Positions 21,822 to 34,028 of a DNA stretch of 64,000 bases are shown in pieces. Every line of letters begins with the position of its first letter. The first letter of the stretch is position 1. The translations under genes and the position numbers were made by a program. The notes under the pieces are model-generated. The model ran no database searches. It worked only from the letters and a program-made list of their open reading frames with translations, and had not been told where the DNA came from. The DNA is from Macrothele yani (Eukaryota; Arthropoda; Arachnida; Araneae; Macrothelidae): the NCBI GenBank assembly GCA_039090855.1, contig CM077010.1, positions 43,604,905 through 43,668,904 on the forward strand. The letters run 5' to 3'.

Positions 21822-22709
21822 TTAGTGCCCATAAATGAAGTATACAACTTATGCTGTTGGAAAAAAACCTACTATAAATAACAACCTACTTTTAATGTCA
21901 AAACACATGGTAACTGTGAGCGTTTTTTTAATGTCAGTTGGTCTCCATGTGCGCTCATTAGTTGCTCGCAGGATGTCTAAACGATAGTCCAGTTCCACTC
22001 ACGTACGCTGCAGAATGTCAGGAAGAAGGCTGCAGTAATGCGCTCATTGAGCTCAGTGATAGATATAACCTTTTTCTCGTACACAATGTCCTTCCAAGGA
22101 AATAAGTCGCATGGGGTAATATCCGGGGAACAGGGCGGTCATGCCGTCGGATTCCCTAAGTCCAATCCAACGAATCTGCGAAACGGTGGTCTAAAGATCA
22201 GCGTACATCCAAAGACCAGTGTGGAGGCGCTCCATCTTGCTGGTAAATGATGTCTTGAATATCCTGGAGATGTGGAATTGCGAATTGTTCTAACATGTTC
22301 AAGTACGTTATGTCAGTAACGTTTGGTTCAGCGAAATGGAAGGTCTCCCAATGCTTTTGCTTTTAAAGACACTTCCTGTTGCTGTCAATTTATTTACCCA
22401 TTGTTCGATGTTCCTTCGTGTCAGCGGCTGTCTCTTGTACTCCGTTCTGAACTTACACTGAACTTTTGTTAGAGATTTTGACTCCACAAACCAAAACACA
22501 CACGCTTCTTTCTTCTCTGGGGAAGCCACATCTGTTGTATTCCGTGTTTGACGAGATTTTTCATTACATGAGACACCGGGCGCCATCTATCATCTGACTT
22601 AACAAACCTTAACACTTGCCACGTCTCTTGACGTTGAAAGTAAGTTTTTCTATAGTATTTTGTTTAATAGCATACTGAAGTTGTATACTTCATTTATAGG
22701 CACCCTGTA
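21822..22709 (-). mobile_element. IS630-like (DUF4817) transposon, internally deleted, minus strand
   Basis: Inverted ends: the left is GTGCCCATAAATGAAGTATA, and the right end, read inward, is CAGGGTGCCTATAAATGAAG. The minus strand keeps the DUF4817 part (FVESKSLTKVQCKFRTEYKR, then GSVFKSKSIGRPSIS, near 22590-22320) and, after a deletion, a second-Asp region reading YQQDGAPPHW near 22240. It is a truncated, non-coding derivative. Confidence 0.8.
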
Positions 22710-22719
22710 TTTTAAACTG

Positions 22720-23300
22720 AATGGACAAAGTATTACATACACCTACCTAATAAGACGCTTTTGCTCCATATTTCGCACTCACAAAAGCAACCAAACACCT
22801 TGGTAACATCTCAATGAAGTTTTAAAAACAAGGGGTGGCATCGCATGACTAAAAGCATCCACAGTTGCCTGTGAAAGTTGACGGGATACAAAACATCTTT
22901 ACGATTCGTCCCACAAATTACCAATGTGGTTGAGATCCGATGATCTATGGTGCCATTAGAGTGTGGGAAACTCACTTGAATGCTCACTTGAATGCTCCTG
23001 GTTTCCGTTTGGGAAGTGTACGGTGTGGCAGTGTCCTGTTGAAATATGCATGATACGAAAAGATAATTGTTACCAACGGCTACAGATGACCAACGAGGAT
23101 GTTGACATACCTTACGCCGATGACGGAGGTCTCGACTGCCACGTGGGGATATCTTGGGTAGTACCAGAGTCTAACCACAATACGTCAGTGTTGAGATCAT
23201 CACAATTTCATACAGATATATTCAAGGCCTTTTTGAAAACCCATTAATCCTGTTAAATCCTCCTAATGCAGTTGTGACTTTCAAAGCCGAGATTAAACAA
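22720..23300 (-). pseudogene. Tc1-like transposase relic, minus strand
   Basis: On the minus strand near 23050-22880 the sequence reads CIFQQDTATPYTSQTETRSI (second catalytic Asp block), then an IDHRISTTLVICGT-like stretch where SPDLNPIENLWGT would be expected. It is strongly decayed and no termini were found. The call rests on motif order. Confidence 0.55.
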
Positions 23301-23361
23301 CACATCTGGCGGAACTCTTCAAGTAGGACACGAAAATTTACTTTCCCACCTTTTAGTGCAC

Positions 23362-23560
23362 TTTTTAGTGAGGTTTACCGACTGTTGTGAGTAACTCTAA
23401 GAGCTATAAGCAGCCGCTCATCCCTATCGAGGACTCACTGATTCAAGAGGAGGGATAGAGACAGTGTAGTAAAACTAACGCATAACCATTTTCCAGTCTG
23501 GGAACCAATATCGGGCGAACGTTGAGAAGCCAGCGTTTAGTCCACTGTGACACCTAGGCA
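23362..23560 (-). mobile_element. SINE family A, copy 3 (degenerate, minus)
   Basis: GAGGTTTACCGACTGTTGTG, GCTATAAGCAGCCGCTCATC and AGAAGCCAGCGTTTAGTCCA follow the order of the family read in reverse. The B box is lost. Confidence 0.6.
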
Positions 23561-23779
23561 AGCTTACTCTGAGGCGATATTTCAAACCTATTTTTTTCAA
23601 AGGCGTTTCTTGATATCCAACACGCATCACAGTTCTTGTCATGATGAATTCAATTTTTATGGAACTACTTTCACGTCGGAGAAACTGAAAATAATGTATT
23701 ATAAAACCCAAATGCACACTGAAGTCTCAAAGGTCATGGAATACGCACCTACCATCGTGTAGTCTCTCCTCTAGCCTGG

Positions 23780-24950
23780 AGAAGTGCAGCATCTCAACGT
23801 GGTATCGATTCTACAAGAGGCAGGAAGACTTCTGGAGAGATGTTGAACCATGCCCTCTGAACAGCCGCACACAGTTCCCAGTTACTTGTAGATGCAATAT
23901 CTTTGGTGCGAATGGACCCTTCCACCACGTCCGGTAAGTGCTCTGTTGAGTTCATGTAGGGCGAACCACACCATCCGTCAGAACTGGCAGCCACACCATC
24001 CGTCAGAACTGTACAGAATGTTCTTCGGACCAATTTAGACAACTTAGGCCTAATACAGGCTGCATTGTCCGAATGGAAACTCCCATCGTTGTTGGGATAG
24101 ATGAAGTCCATGAAGAGCTGCAAATGGTCCCCCAGTGCAGCAACAAAGAGACTACCGGTTAATAACGTGTTTACGAGGCCCAGAGAACGAACCCACACCT
24201 TGCCATATAAAGACATCCCATATGTTTACGAAACCACCACCAGCTTGGACAGTGCCTTTTTGACAGCATGGGTCCATGGCCTCATGGTGTCTTCCCCACA
24301 CCCGAACCCTATCATCAGCTCGTAACAACTGGTAACGTAATTCATCGGACCACGCCACATGTTGCTAGTCTTCTAGGGTTTCATTGCCGTATTCACAAGC
24401 CAAGGTGAGGCACTGTGTTCAACGTCGTGGTGTCCACAAAGGCATTCCAGTGTGTCTTCTGCTCCCATTCCTCATGGACGCTAAATTACGCTGCAATGAC
24501 CTGATGGATATGTCTCTGGTACCTCCTGCATTGAATGTGGAATCTATATGAGCCAGTGTCGGTTGTTGTTAGTATGGACAATCCTGGTCATTCAGCACCC
24601 GTTGTCGACTATTGCGCTGTCCACGGTGGGTGGTAATGCTTTTCATGATGTATTCTCAGTACACACGTGACACTGTGGATCAAGGAATGTTGAATGTTAG
24701 CGCAACTTCGGAAATGCAATGTTCCATCCATGGGGCTCCCACTACCATCCCTTGTTCAAACTGCGATAATTCACGCTGGCTTCATTTTATCCTACTGCCG
24801 GTTGTTCAACCTGACTCACGAGATTACACCTCGCAACTGAGAAAAATCGTGGCGTGCATTGAAGCCTTCATTAGACGGCAGCGCCAGTTAAATTTTTCAT
24901 ACTGCTATCCCATTACTTATGGCATTTTAGTGTCTTATAAAAATTAAAAA
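23780..24950 (-). pseudogene. Tc1-like transposase relic, minus strand
   Basis: Minus-strand order: QFEQGMVVGAPWMEHCISEV (N-terminal helix-turn-helix, near 24770-24700), VAWSDELRYQLLRADDRVRV (first Asp, near 24355), MDPCCQKGTVQAGGGFV, LQLFMDFIYPNNDGSFHSDN (second Asp, near 24070) and NISPEVFLPLVESIPR at the end near 23800. The SPDLNPIE block is damaged and several stops occur. It is the same broad Tc1 family as the copies at 36867 and 62051. Confidence 0.75.
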
Positions 24951-24995
24951 GCTCACAGCAAATGGACCGTAATAGCTCAGAGTCTAATGCATATA

Positions 24996-26545
24996 CACTG
25001 GTGTGCAAAAAATAAGGGCGAAGAGGAGAAATTAGCATAATAGCGGAACGAGCAGGCAGAACGGACCAAAAAACCACTCAGGAGATAGACTAGAGTCCGG
25101 TACGGTAGGGCATGCACATATATGCCCGATGACGTAGGGGGAGTGTTGGAAGGGTATAAAGCCCACGGGCGGGGTACGCTCAGCAATTCGGTGAAAGCTA
25201 TTGCGCGGTATACATCGGTTTGAACGGCGTCGAGTTGTTTCCACCGTGTGACATGGCCAACAAACAACCCAGTAGACGACATCTGGATGACTTTACCCGA
25301 GGTCGCGTCATTGGGAAGTTGGAAGAAGGTCGAAGTGTGATTAGCGTGGCCGAGGAGTTCGGGATCGCTCACAGCATCGTCTCACGAGCATGGAGAGCAT
25401 TTCAAACTACACGAAAAGCTGTCCGAGAGTTCAGCAGTGGTCGTCCACGAGCAACCACGGCGTCGGACGACCGGTATATTGTCCTACAGGCATGGAAGAG
25501 ACAGACGGCAGACAGCGGGTGAAATCGCAAGGCACACGCAACAGACAACTGGACGTCCGTTATCGCGTTTTACCGTGGCCAGGAGGCTGCACAAAAGTGG
25601 TATATTTGTTCGACGACCAGTACGGTGTGGGCCATTAACGCCTGCTCATCGGAGACGGCGGTTTCTGTGGTGCCAGGGACACAAGAACTGGACATATCAG
25701 CAATGGAGTCGAGTTCTCTTTACGGATGAGAGCCGATTTAGTCTGACGAGCGATTCTGGACGTATACACATCTGGAGTGAGCAGGGAACACGCAATCACA
25801 TCTCCAACATCAACGAAAGGGACCGGTTTCGAGTTGGCGGTATTCTCGTTTGGGGTGGTATCATGCTTTGTAGCCGTATTGACCTCCACATCTTCCAAGG
25901 AGGTTCAGTCACTGGTGTCCGCTATTGCACCGAGGTTCTCCTGCCTCACGTGCGTCTGTTTAGAGGTGCTGTGGGTCCTGAGTTCCTCTTTGTGGACAAC
26001 AACACTACACCTCATCGTACAGTGGCTGTCGCAGAGCTATTGGAGAGTGAAGAGATTCAACGCATGGATTGACCCGCAAAGTCCCCGGACCTAAATCCAA
26101 TCGAACATGTGTGGGACCTTCTTGGGAGACGCTTGGCAGCACGTCACCAGCCGCCAGCAACGATTCCGCAGCTGCCATTAGCGCTACAAGAGGAATGGGC
26201 CGCGATGCCTCAACAGCTCCTTGACAACCTCGTCCTCAGCATGAACAGACGTTGTAAATCCTGCAACGCAGTCAGGGGTGATCATATTCCCTAATAAAGA
26301 CTGGATTTTTCTTGGCAGCCGCCTGTCACATGGACGTTTCTATCTTCTGTCTAGTTGTGCTCGAATCTACCTTTTCAATAAAGTGCCTTTGTATCATTTG
26401 GATTCTTAGTTTGGACGGTTTTGCTCACTGGTCCCATATCCTTACATCTTGGGGATCTTATGGTATAATTTGAGTTGATGTGGAGCACTTCTGCACGACG
26501 TTACATTCAAAAACCCGCCTCGTCCTTAATTTTTGCACAGCAGTG
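24996..26545 (+). mobile_element. Tc1-like transposon, near-intact, 1550 bp
   Basis: Inverted ends: the left is CACTGGTGTGCAAAAAATAA, and the right end read inward is CACTGCTGTGCAAAAATTAA, each bounded by TA (24994-24995, 26546-26547). The transposase has only one frameshift and one stop, the best preserved of its kind in the window. Confidence 0.92.
25253..26294 (+). pseudogene. Tc1-like transposase, one frameshift and one stop
   Basis: ATG at 25253: MANKQPSRRHLDDFTRGRVI, then a helix-turn-helix (SVAEEFGIAHSIVSRAWRAF) and FSSGRPRATTASDDRYI. A frameshift near 25490-25500 moves the frame to RRQTAGEIARHTQQTTGRPL. Then come VLFTDESRFSLTSDSGRIHI (first Asp), FLFVDNNTTPHRTVAVAELL (second) and AKSPDLNPIEHVWDLLGRRL (third, Glu). 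A TGA at 26070-26072 stands where a Trp codon is expected before PAKSPDLNP. It ends at 26294, and an AATAAA overlaps the stop (26293-26298). All catalytic residues are intact. Confidence 0.9.
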
Positions 26546-26547
26546 TA

Positions 26548-28203
26548 AATATATGGCTAAGAAATGGGGAGAAATCCGATGCCACGAATCTTTAACTTCG
26601 CTACGATATTTTCTCAAAAAAAAAGCTGCTTTGTATTGATTCTCAACGCCTTGTTGAGAATTTGAATTCTATCATGCAACAGCTCAACTTGACCTGAAAG
26701 GAATTTGGATTGATGCTTAGAATACAGAATTATTCAGTGTTTCCCTATTATTTTTTAAATGTTGAATTCTCTCCATTTAAAAAACGCAATGAGATTCTGT
26801 TTGGTAATATAGGTTACTGTTTCCATTGTCGAAGTAATCTTTTACTTTTATGAAATCGATCATTTGGAGAGCGGAATGTTCCATCTAAGTGTATCCATTT
26901 ACGAGATCTTTAAGTGGCAATCCGTAATTCCAAGCATACGTTCGTCAGATAAGAGATGCAACCAACATTATACGAAATCTGGTTTGCATGCTATCTTCAC
27001 TTACGGTCGACTGTTTAAGTGGTGCTTTAAGCGAAGAGGAATACGAAAATCTAAATTATATTTTTGATAGGGAAGAAAAAGCGAAAGCACCCTAGTTACC
27101 GCAGCGTAAGTAAGAGCTATAAAAAAAGAACGGTTTTTCCGAAGCAGATTGTTTGTACACAATTTTATATTTTTACGATTGGTAGAAATGAGAGTAAAAA
27201 TGAGGTAGGTAAAGGGAAAAAGCGAGATTCTCTTTTCTGCTTCTTCCCTTCTCTTTTCTACCAAAGTGGATAACATTAAATTCGGTCGAAACTATTTGAC
27301 GTAAACCAAATAAAACGCTCTTATCAAGAAAGGCTTTTTTCTGCTTCAAAAAGTCAGTTAATATTGAACAAATGAATGAATGATGAATTGCTCCTCGCTA
27401 AAAAAAAAAAAAAAAAAAAAAAAAGAGAAGGGGTTGAAAAAAACATTATCTTGCAAAATGTGTTTTTTTTGCTGAATATCAGATTCATTGTACATAAAAG
27501 AGAATTGTTTAAAATTTGAATCATTGTAAGCGATCAATGTGATTCCTAATACCAAAAATTTGTTCGTGCGTTAGCAAGCAGAAGCACGATTCGATGGCAG
27601 CATATCTTCGCAAGACAAGAGATTTTGCGGTTTTTTTACTCTCAACATTTCGAAATTCATGAAAAAAAAAGTGGCATCAAAGTTTGATATTATTATGGTT
27701 TTGTATTATACGCACTTTGGTTAAAGCCCTTTTGATACAATTTCAATTCGGAGCATTTCAATTTGTAAACATGAGAAAGCAGTGAAATAACCTAAGCAGA
27801 TTTTCCTGGCCGATTATTGCATGTTATATAAATCCATTTTTATTAAACAACATCTGTAATACAGCGCTCAAATATGAGAAAGCAAGCATCAAAGTTTAAT
27901 TTTATTGGACAATAATAATGCTCAAGTACTTTCCTCTTCTTTCATTTTGCAATACTTACGTAAATGTTCAGAGGACAAATACTGCTGCACAACACTGCCA
28001 TAGAATAGTCATCCATTAGTAAACAACATAGAATTTTGCACGGGTCTGGTCGGGCCTTTTTTAGTTTAGAGAACAAAGCAACGGGCCGGGCCGGAAAGAG
28101 CCGAGTCGACCCATTCTTTTTATCGCAATGGTAAAGAAAGAAAAAGTAGTGCTCCCCGATTTCCTGGTTTGTTTAACTGTTCCTATTAACTGTTTATCTA
28201 CTA
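26548..28203. other. Unannotated AT-rich DNA
   Basis: It contains a 25-base A-tract at 27400-27424 and a GC-rich patch around 28045-28110 (GGGCCGGGCCGGAAAG). A similar patch occurs at 32037-32085. No gene is supportable. Confidence 0.45.
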
Positions 28204-28285
28204 TACTGTGCAAATTAATTGGTACAAAGTAAAAAATCACTCTTGTTTCCAAAACTATGGCTTTATACCCATTCTATGCCTTGAT

Positions 28286-30201
28286 CATCATCATCATCAT
28301 TGTCAACCATTATCAATCCACTGCTGGACGAAGGTCACCCCAAGCTTCCTCCAAAACGGTCTGTTTTGTGCCAGTCTCCTCCATGTCACTCCAGCATACT
28401 TTCGAATTTCATCACCCATCTCCCATGTGGTCTTCTTTTGGGTCTTTTCCTGTCCCTTGAAATCCAATCTAAAATTTCGGCTGTCCATCGATGGTCTGTC
28501 CTTCTGCCAGTATGTCCAGCCCATTGCCATTTCAGGGATTTAACTCTGATAATGATGTCTTCCACTCATGTCATTTTTCGGATCCACGAGTTCCTCTTCT
28601 TATCTCTCCTGGTTACACCAAGCATGCACCTCTCCATGCTGCTATTTGAGTTGTCTGCAGCCTTTGTATGTCTCTTTTAGTTAAGGTCCACGTCTCTGCA
28701 CCATACGTAAGCACTGGAAAGATGCATTGATCAAACACTTTTCTTTTAAGACATAATGGCATATTGCTCTTGAAAATTAGGCTGTTTCTTCCAAAAGCTC
28801 TCCAGGTAAGTTTTGTACACCGATTAATTTCTTCATCAATGTGGCCCTCACTTGATATCTGCTGTCCAAGATAAACGTACGTGTCTGTTATCTCCAGCTT
28901 TTCTCCATCAATCGATAAATCTTCATTTCTTGTAAAAGCATTGAACATCACTTTTGTCTTCTGAAAGTTCATTTTTAATCCCACTTCTTTACTCTTGTCA
29001 GCAAGTTCCTGGATCATACTCTGCAGCTCTGATGGGGTAGTTGCAAAAATGACTACGTCATCAGCAAAACGTAGGTGCGTTAGATAATCTCCATTAATCT
29101 TTATCCCCTTGTTTTCCCAGCTCAGCGACTGAAAGACACCCTCCAATTGGCATTAAAGAGCTTGGGAGATAGGGTGTCAGCTTGTCTCACAGCTTTTGCA
29201 ATTTTTATGTGTGCTGTATTTTCAAACAGCCTAATCTTTGCACTTGCATTTTCGCAGATGTTATTAATAATATTAATGTATGCATCTTCAATACCGCAGG
29301 ATTTCAGAGCCATTGTAACTGCTGATGGTTTCACCGAATCAAAGGGTTTTTCATAATCGATAAAAGCCATGCACAATGGAAGTTTATATTCCCTCGCTCT
29401 TTCAATTAGTTCTCTCAGTACGTGGATATAATCTATTATGCTGTAGCAACTCCTAAATCCAGCTTGTTCTCTCGGTTGAGCCATGTCCAGTGTTACCTTC
29501 AAGCGGTGTGAAAGAACTTTAGTGAAGATTTTATAAACCACTGATAGGAGGCTGATAAATTTGTAGTTCCTGAGATCTTCAATGTCACCTATTTTATGTA
29601 GCAGGATCATTGTAGCGTTGTTCCAATCCTCAGGAATCTTCCCTTCATTAAGGTATCGAGTGAAAATTTGGGCGAGTACTGTTTCGATTTCTCCACTTGC
29701 TTCTTGTATGATGTCTACAGTAATTCCATCTTCTCCTGGAGCTTTTCCCCGCTTCATGTTCTTGATTGTATGTGCAACTTCTGCTGGGAGGACTGGAAGA
29801 ACTCTGGTACCTTTTATGATGTCTGGAGTACATGTATCATCCCTTGTATATAATTTGGAGTAGAAATCTTTCACTCTTGTCAAAATTTCGCCTCTATTTC
29901 TTGTTACAGAACCATCTTCTTTTCTTAGTGCCATAATCTGCTTTCTTCCCTTACTGAGATATCCCTTTTCTATATTTAGGCTTTGGTTATTTTCAATTGC
30001 TTTCTTCACTAGTTCACAGTTGAATTTCCTTACGTCTTCAGTGATACTTTTTCGTACTGTCTTGCATAGCTCTATATATTCTACTTTGGAAGTCACATCT
30101 TCTTTAGTTGTCCTCATCACTCGTCTTTTTTGCATCAACATTTTGGTTTTTCCTGATAATTTGTTCACATATACACTGATAAATACCTGTATGATAAATA
30201 C
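28286..30201 (-). mobile_element. RTE-like LINE, 5-prime truncated, with 10-bp target duplication
   Basis: ATGCCTTGAT occurs at 28276-28285 and again at 30202-30211, exactly flanking the LINE. The 3-prime end (low coordinates) is a TGATGATGATGATGA tail. The element holds the reverse transcriptase and C-terminal tail but no endonuclease, so it is 5-prime truncated. Confidence 0.9.
28303..30168 (-). pseudogene. RTE-like reverse transcriptase, frameshifted
   Basis: The first open part (30168-29122) includes IKNMKRGKAPGEDGITVDII, DWNNATMILLHKIGD, LPLCMAFIDYEKPFDSV (catalytic block A) and an AVRQADTLSPKLFNA segment. A frameshift near 29140 leads to GDYLTHLRFADDVVIFATTP (the FADD catalytic box, near 29060), MNFQKTKVMF, YVYLGQQISSEGHIDEEINR and FPVLTYGAETWTLTKRDIQR. 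A further shifted tail near 28530-28303 ends VQQWIDNG. LINE proteins copy their RNA at a nicked target. This copy cannot make a full protein. Confidence 0.9.
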
Positions 30202-30232
30202 ATGCCTTGATATACACTGATAAATACCTGTA

Positions 30233-31236
30233 TTAGTATGAAGTACGTCCTCCTTTAGCAGAAATGACCTCTTGAATTCGTTTTGGCAGTGACTCCACTA
30301 ATTGAGTGCACATATTTTTGACTTCATAATCGTGGAACCACACTTTTATAAGATTCGTTATCATGCGTTCTTGGGTAGTACAGTCCATTTTACCTAAACG
30401 TCTCTTCAAAATATTTCACAAGTTTTCTATGGGATTTAAGTCTGGTGAATTTCCAGGCAAATGAATTTGATTTTCCAGCATGAAATTCTCGACCAATTTC
30501 GAATTGTGACATTGGGCCAAGTCATGTTGAAATGTCCCGTCCAAAGTTTGCAGGAATGGAACAATCCTGCGTTGTAATATTTCTACGTACTTGGCTGAAT
30601 TCATCATACCTTGAACAGGAACTAAGCTTCCAGTGCCATTTGATGTGAAAAACCCCCAAAACATATGTTTCAGAGGATGTTTTACAGTTTGTTTGACATG
30701 CTCAGGTCTTAAGGGTTCACAGTTGCTTCGTCTAACAACATTTGCTTGGTAACCCTGCACAAATAAATGAGTTTCATCACTGAACATTACCTTTTTCCAG
30801 TCGTCAGCAGTCCATGATTTATATTTTTTGGCCCATGCTAAACGTTTTATCTTTATTTTCGCATTCAAATATTGTTTTTTTGTTGGTCTTCTTGCCTTCC
30901 GGCCAACTTCGAGAAGCCTACGGCGTACAGTTGAATCACTAACACCACAACCACTAGCCAATAAATCTCTTTGAAGGTCGGTGCTTGTTTTTTATTTTTT
31001 TTTCATTTTACTATTTCTGATTAGATATTTATCGGTTCGTGGAGTTGTTTTTCGTTTTCTTCCACATTTACTTCTCCTTTTTGGAGACGGTTATCCAGAT
31101 GCATTGTATCGCATAAGCAGTCTTAATACACTTGATTTGCCTACACCAACTGCAGAAGCGATATCTCTCGCACTGTCATAGAAGTGTGATCCTTCAGAGC
31201 AATTATTTTTGCACGCTTCCTTGGAGAAATATCCAT
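30233..31236 (-). pseudogene. Tc1-like transposase, minus strand, frameshifted
   Basis: It starts MDISPRKRAKIIAL at 31236, then TVREIASAVGVGKSSVLRLL (helix-turn-helix). A disrupted stretch around 31090-30965 follows. Then come SGCGVSDSTVRRRLLEVGRK, KVMFSDETHLFVQGYQ (first Asp), GTFQHDLAQCHNSKLVENFM (second) and GNSPDLNPIENL (third acidic residue), a stop at 30416, then QLVESLPKRIQEVISAKGG before the final stop at 30233-30235. The middle 181 codons are fully open. Confidence 0.85.
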
Positions 31237-31667
31237 TTTTCAATACACGAAAGCAACACGTACTCACAAAGAGCAAAAACTAACATCCACCTGTCACACA
31301 CAAAAGCTCACAACTGAAGCTGAAGTGCCTATTTCCTGATTAAACCCGGTCAAACCATATTCTTACTATCGAGTTCTATCAGTAACACCACCTCACAGCT
31401 GATAAAAAGGGTTTACGTGGGTTTCCGACATTAACTGGCGATCACATTACAATTCTGAGAATAAAATAGCTTGTCCCAATTAATTTGCACGGTATAGTGA
31501 CTGTTTATCTAACTGTTCCAAGGGGAGCTCACAGTGTTTTTACCATTCTGTAGGTATCAAGATGGTAAAACCATTTTGGGGTTTGTTGACAACAGAAAAG
31601 ATTTGACCCCGAGCGAGTGTATGTGTAATGTAGAGTGGGGGACGGAGGATGTCTTCAGTGAGGTGAG

Positions 31668-31752
31668 GATGTGTGTGTGTATGTGTGTGTGTGCATGTGC
31701 GTGTTCGCGCGTGCGCGTGTGCGTTTGTATATGTGTTTGTATGTGTGTATGA
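31668..31752. repeat. Imperfect TG microsatellite
   Basis: This is a run of GT/GC dinucleotides such as GTGTGTGTATGTGTGTGTGC with interruptions. It is simple sequence; the short ORF across it is spurious. Confidence 0.85.
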
Positions 31753-32844
31753 GAGAGTGGGACGACATGAATTTTTTCTTCTATCCCTAATCTGTACAGG
31801 GATTGACTTTTGTAGTGTTACCACTTACTAGTTCAGAGAAAGGCAGATTCTGAACGCGCTTAGTCTTTCTTTTTCCTCTTTTCAAAGGTTATATTTTTCG
31901 ATAATTGTCAAAGTTCAGTTAATATTTTTAGGCTTATATTCAACTAAATATTTTCAATATATCATTTCATTATTCAATTTTCACATTTCAATAAAATACA
32001 ATCGAAAGACAAAATGAATAACCAAATGGCACATCACGGGTCGGGCTGGGCCTTAAACGCACGGGCTCGGGCAGGGCCGAGTTCACAAAATTAGGTCCGT
32101 GTAGACCTTTAGAACAACACTATCTCTGGAAATTTGTAATCGGCGGAGTTTCTATGGCACTGAAATATAAGCTGCAATGCGTACTTCTTTTGAATGTCTT
32201 CCTTGATATCTGAATATTAGTTCAGGTAGTGTCAATGAGATTTTTGACATTTTAATATGAAACACAGTGTGTGTTCGTTTGATACGCGTCACTTAAAGAC
32301 TGAAATGAAGAAATTAAGAATAGAAACACCCTGAAAGGTTGCCTGTTTGCTATAAAAAAATATGGAAGCGATTTTCTATAAAGCATGGCTACTGGTGATG
32401 AGAGTTCGGTTTACCATTACGACGCAGAAATGGTGAAGAGAGTCCGGTGTACCATTACGACGCAGAAATGAAAAATCAATCGCTGGAATACTAATACCCA
32501 TCGAGCGAAAAATTTCAGAACCCATACTTCGGCCGGCGGCTGCTCCTAAGGAAGGGGAAGGTGCAAGGACACAGTGCTAAGGCTACTAAGTTTGTCAAAA
32601 CACAAATTTGCCGGTGACAGCATTGAAGACTCATCCTTCTGCTCTGAAGATGAATGCCTTCCCAATTAAGCTACACCAACGGAATTTATCGCTGCAACGC
32701 TGCCGTCTTGGCATGTGTGCTTCACCGCTGTAGTAGTACATCACTTCTTTTCTTGCTAAAGTTACCATGTCGATTTTTTTTTTTTGAGAAATTCTAGATC
32801 TTCTTTTCAGGGTTGAATGACACTCATGATAATTTAAGTTAAGG
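31753..32844. other. Unannotated DNA
   Basis: The only structure seen is a two-copy direct repeat of about 36 bp at 32396-32468 (TTACCATTACGACGCAGAAA in both) and the GC-rich patch at 32037-32085. Confidence 0.45.
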
Positions 32845-32990
32845 AGCCATCTGTCTCTAATTTCAAGGCACCGGTTTCAGGGAAGAGGCACAGCCGTGGG
32901 TCAAACACATCCCCTACACCTCATGCAGGACTCGAATCCGGTCCCTGCTCGGAGGATTTGTCATATAAACAACAGATGCTGTTCTAGAAG
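32845..32990 (-). mobile_element. SINE family A, copy 4 (degenerate, minus)
   Basis: CTAATTTCAAGGCACCGGTT, GTCAAACACATCCCCTACAC and AGGACTCGAATCCGGTCCCT are diverged matches to the family body and B box in reverse order. Confidence 0.5.
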
Positions 32991-33082
32991 TGGAATTTTA
33001 GAAGATTTTTCTGTTTTATATACAGAGTGTAGCAAAATATCACACACCAGTTGTCTTTAAAGCATCCTGTCTAGTTTTTGAA

Positions 33083-33296
33083 CTTTTTTTTTTAGTTCAG
33101 GATTTAACAGCCACCATGAGCAACTCAATGGGCTATAAGCTGTCGCCTGTCCTTAATTTAGGGTCACTGTTTCCAGAGATGGGAGAGAGCCAGTGCCATA
33201 AGACAAACACAACATCTATGCCTCACCAGGATTCGAACCTATACTCCTCTCGGACGACTGATCAGAAGCCAGCGTTTGCACCTCTGCGCCACGGAT
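33083..33296 (-). mobile_element. SINE family A, copy 5 (minus)
   Basis: It starts with a T-tract (A-tail complement) at 33083-33093, then GCAACTCAATGGGCTATAAG, AGAGAGCCAGTGCCATAAG and the B-box complement GGATTCGAACC, ending near CTCTGCGCCACGGATGG. Confidence 0.85.
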
Positions 33297-33439
33297 GGAA
33301 AGAGAGGGTGTTGAAAATTTCAAAATATGGGTATTGTTATTAGCAAAACGAGCTACCGCTTTGCCTATCCTATTTCTATCTGTAGCTTACGCTTATGGAA
33401 TTCCCAGATTTTAGCACGTCTCTTGTTAAAAAAGATCGT

Positions 33440-33997
33440 GCTTATGTTATTGGTTTGTCCGTCCGTCCGTCCGTCTGTCTGTACCCACGATATCTCTGCA
33501 ACTATTAGTCCGATTTCAAAAATTCTTTTTGCATTGGGAAGCTTGATGCGAATGATGATTCTTCATTTGGTTTTTGTTTTTTGTTTTTTTATGTACAATT
33601 TCGTTGCTAGAGGGCGTAAATGCAAATGATCAAATGATGTCGAATTCAAAAATACGTTTATCCCACATATCTGTTCTAAACATCAGATTCAAAAAATTAT
33701 TTTATCTTTCGATTCCATTTATGTCGAAGAGTATTTTAGATATACTTACTATTTCAAATTACGCATAGATTTTACGCTAAGGGGCGTAAGTCGACCCGGT
33801 GGCGCAGTTGTCTAAGCGATGGCCTCTGATCATTCGTCCGAAAGAGGTCCGGGTTCGAATCCCGGTGAGGCATGGATGTTGTGTTTGTCTCACGGCACTG
33901 GCTCTCTCCCTTCCCTGGAACCAGTGACCCTAAATTTGGGACGGGCGACTGCTTATAGCCCATTGAGTTGCTCACGGTGGTCGTTAAACCTCCAATC

Positions 33998-34028
<31 letters not shown>

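Larger units (their letters stand above)
28206..31492 (-). mobile_element. Tc1-like transposon interrupted by an RTE LINE
   Basis: The left end CTGTGCAAATTAATTGGTAC is inverted at the right end (read inward CCGTGCAAATTAATTGGGAC), with TA at 28204-28205 and 31493-31494. Without the LINE (28286-30201) and one target copy the element is about 1.36 kb, a normal Tc1 length. The transposase lies at 31236-30233 on the minus strand, and the LINE sits in its 3-prime untranslated part. Confidence 0.88.

Noticed and set aside
27001..27276. Possible exon on the minus strand next to a GTAAGT motif at about 27000
   Set aside because: The protein shows no family resemblance and there is no convincing acceptor site. 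Donor-like hexamers are common in AT-rich DNA.
28200..28540. Plus-strand ORFs with histidine and serine runs (28208-28680)
   Set aside because: They are antisense to the RTE LINE tail; the HHHH run is the TGATGA microsatellite read backwards.
31534..31824. Cysteine/valine-rich ORFs across 31668-31752
   Set aside because: They are translations of a TG microsatellite.
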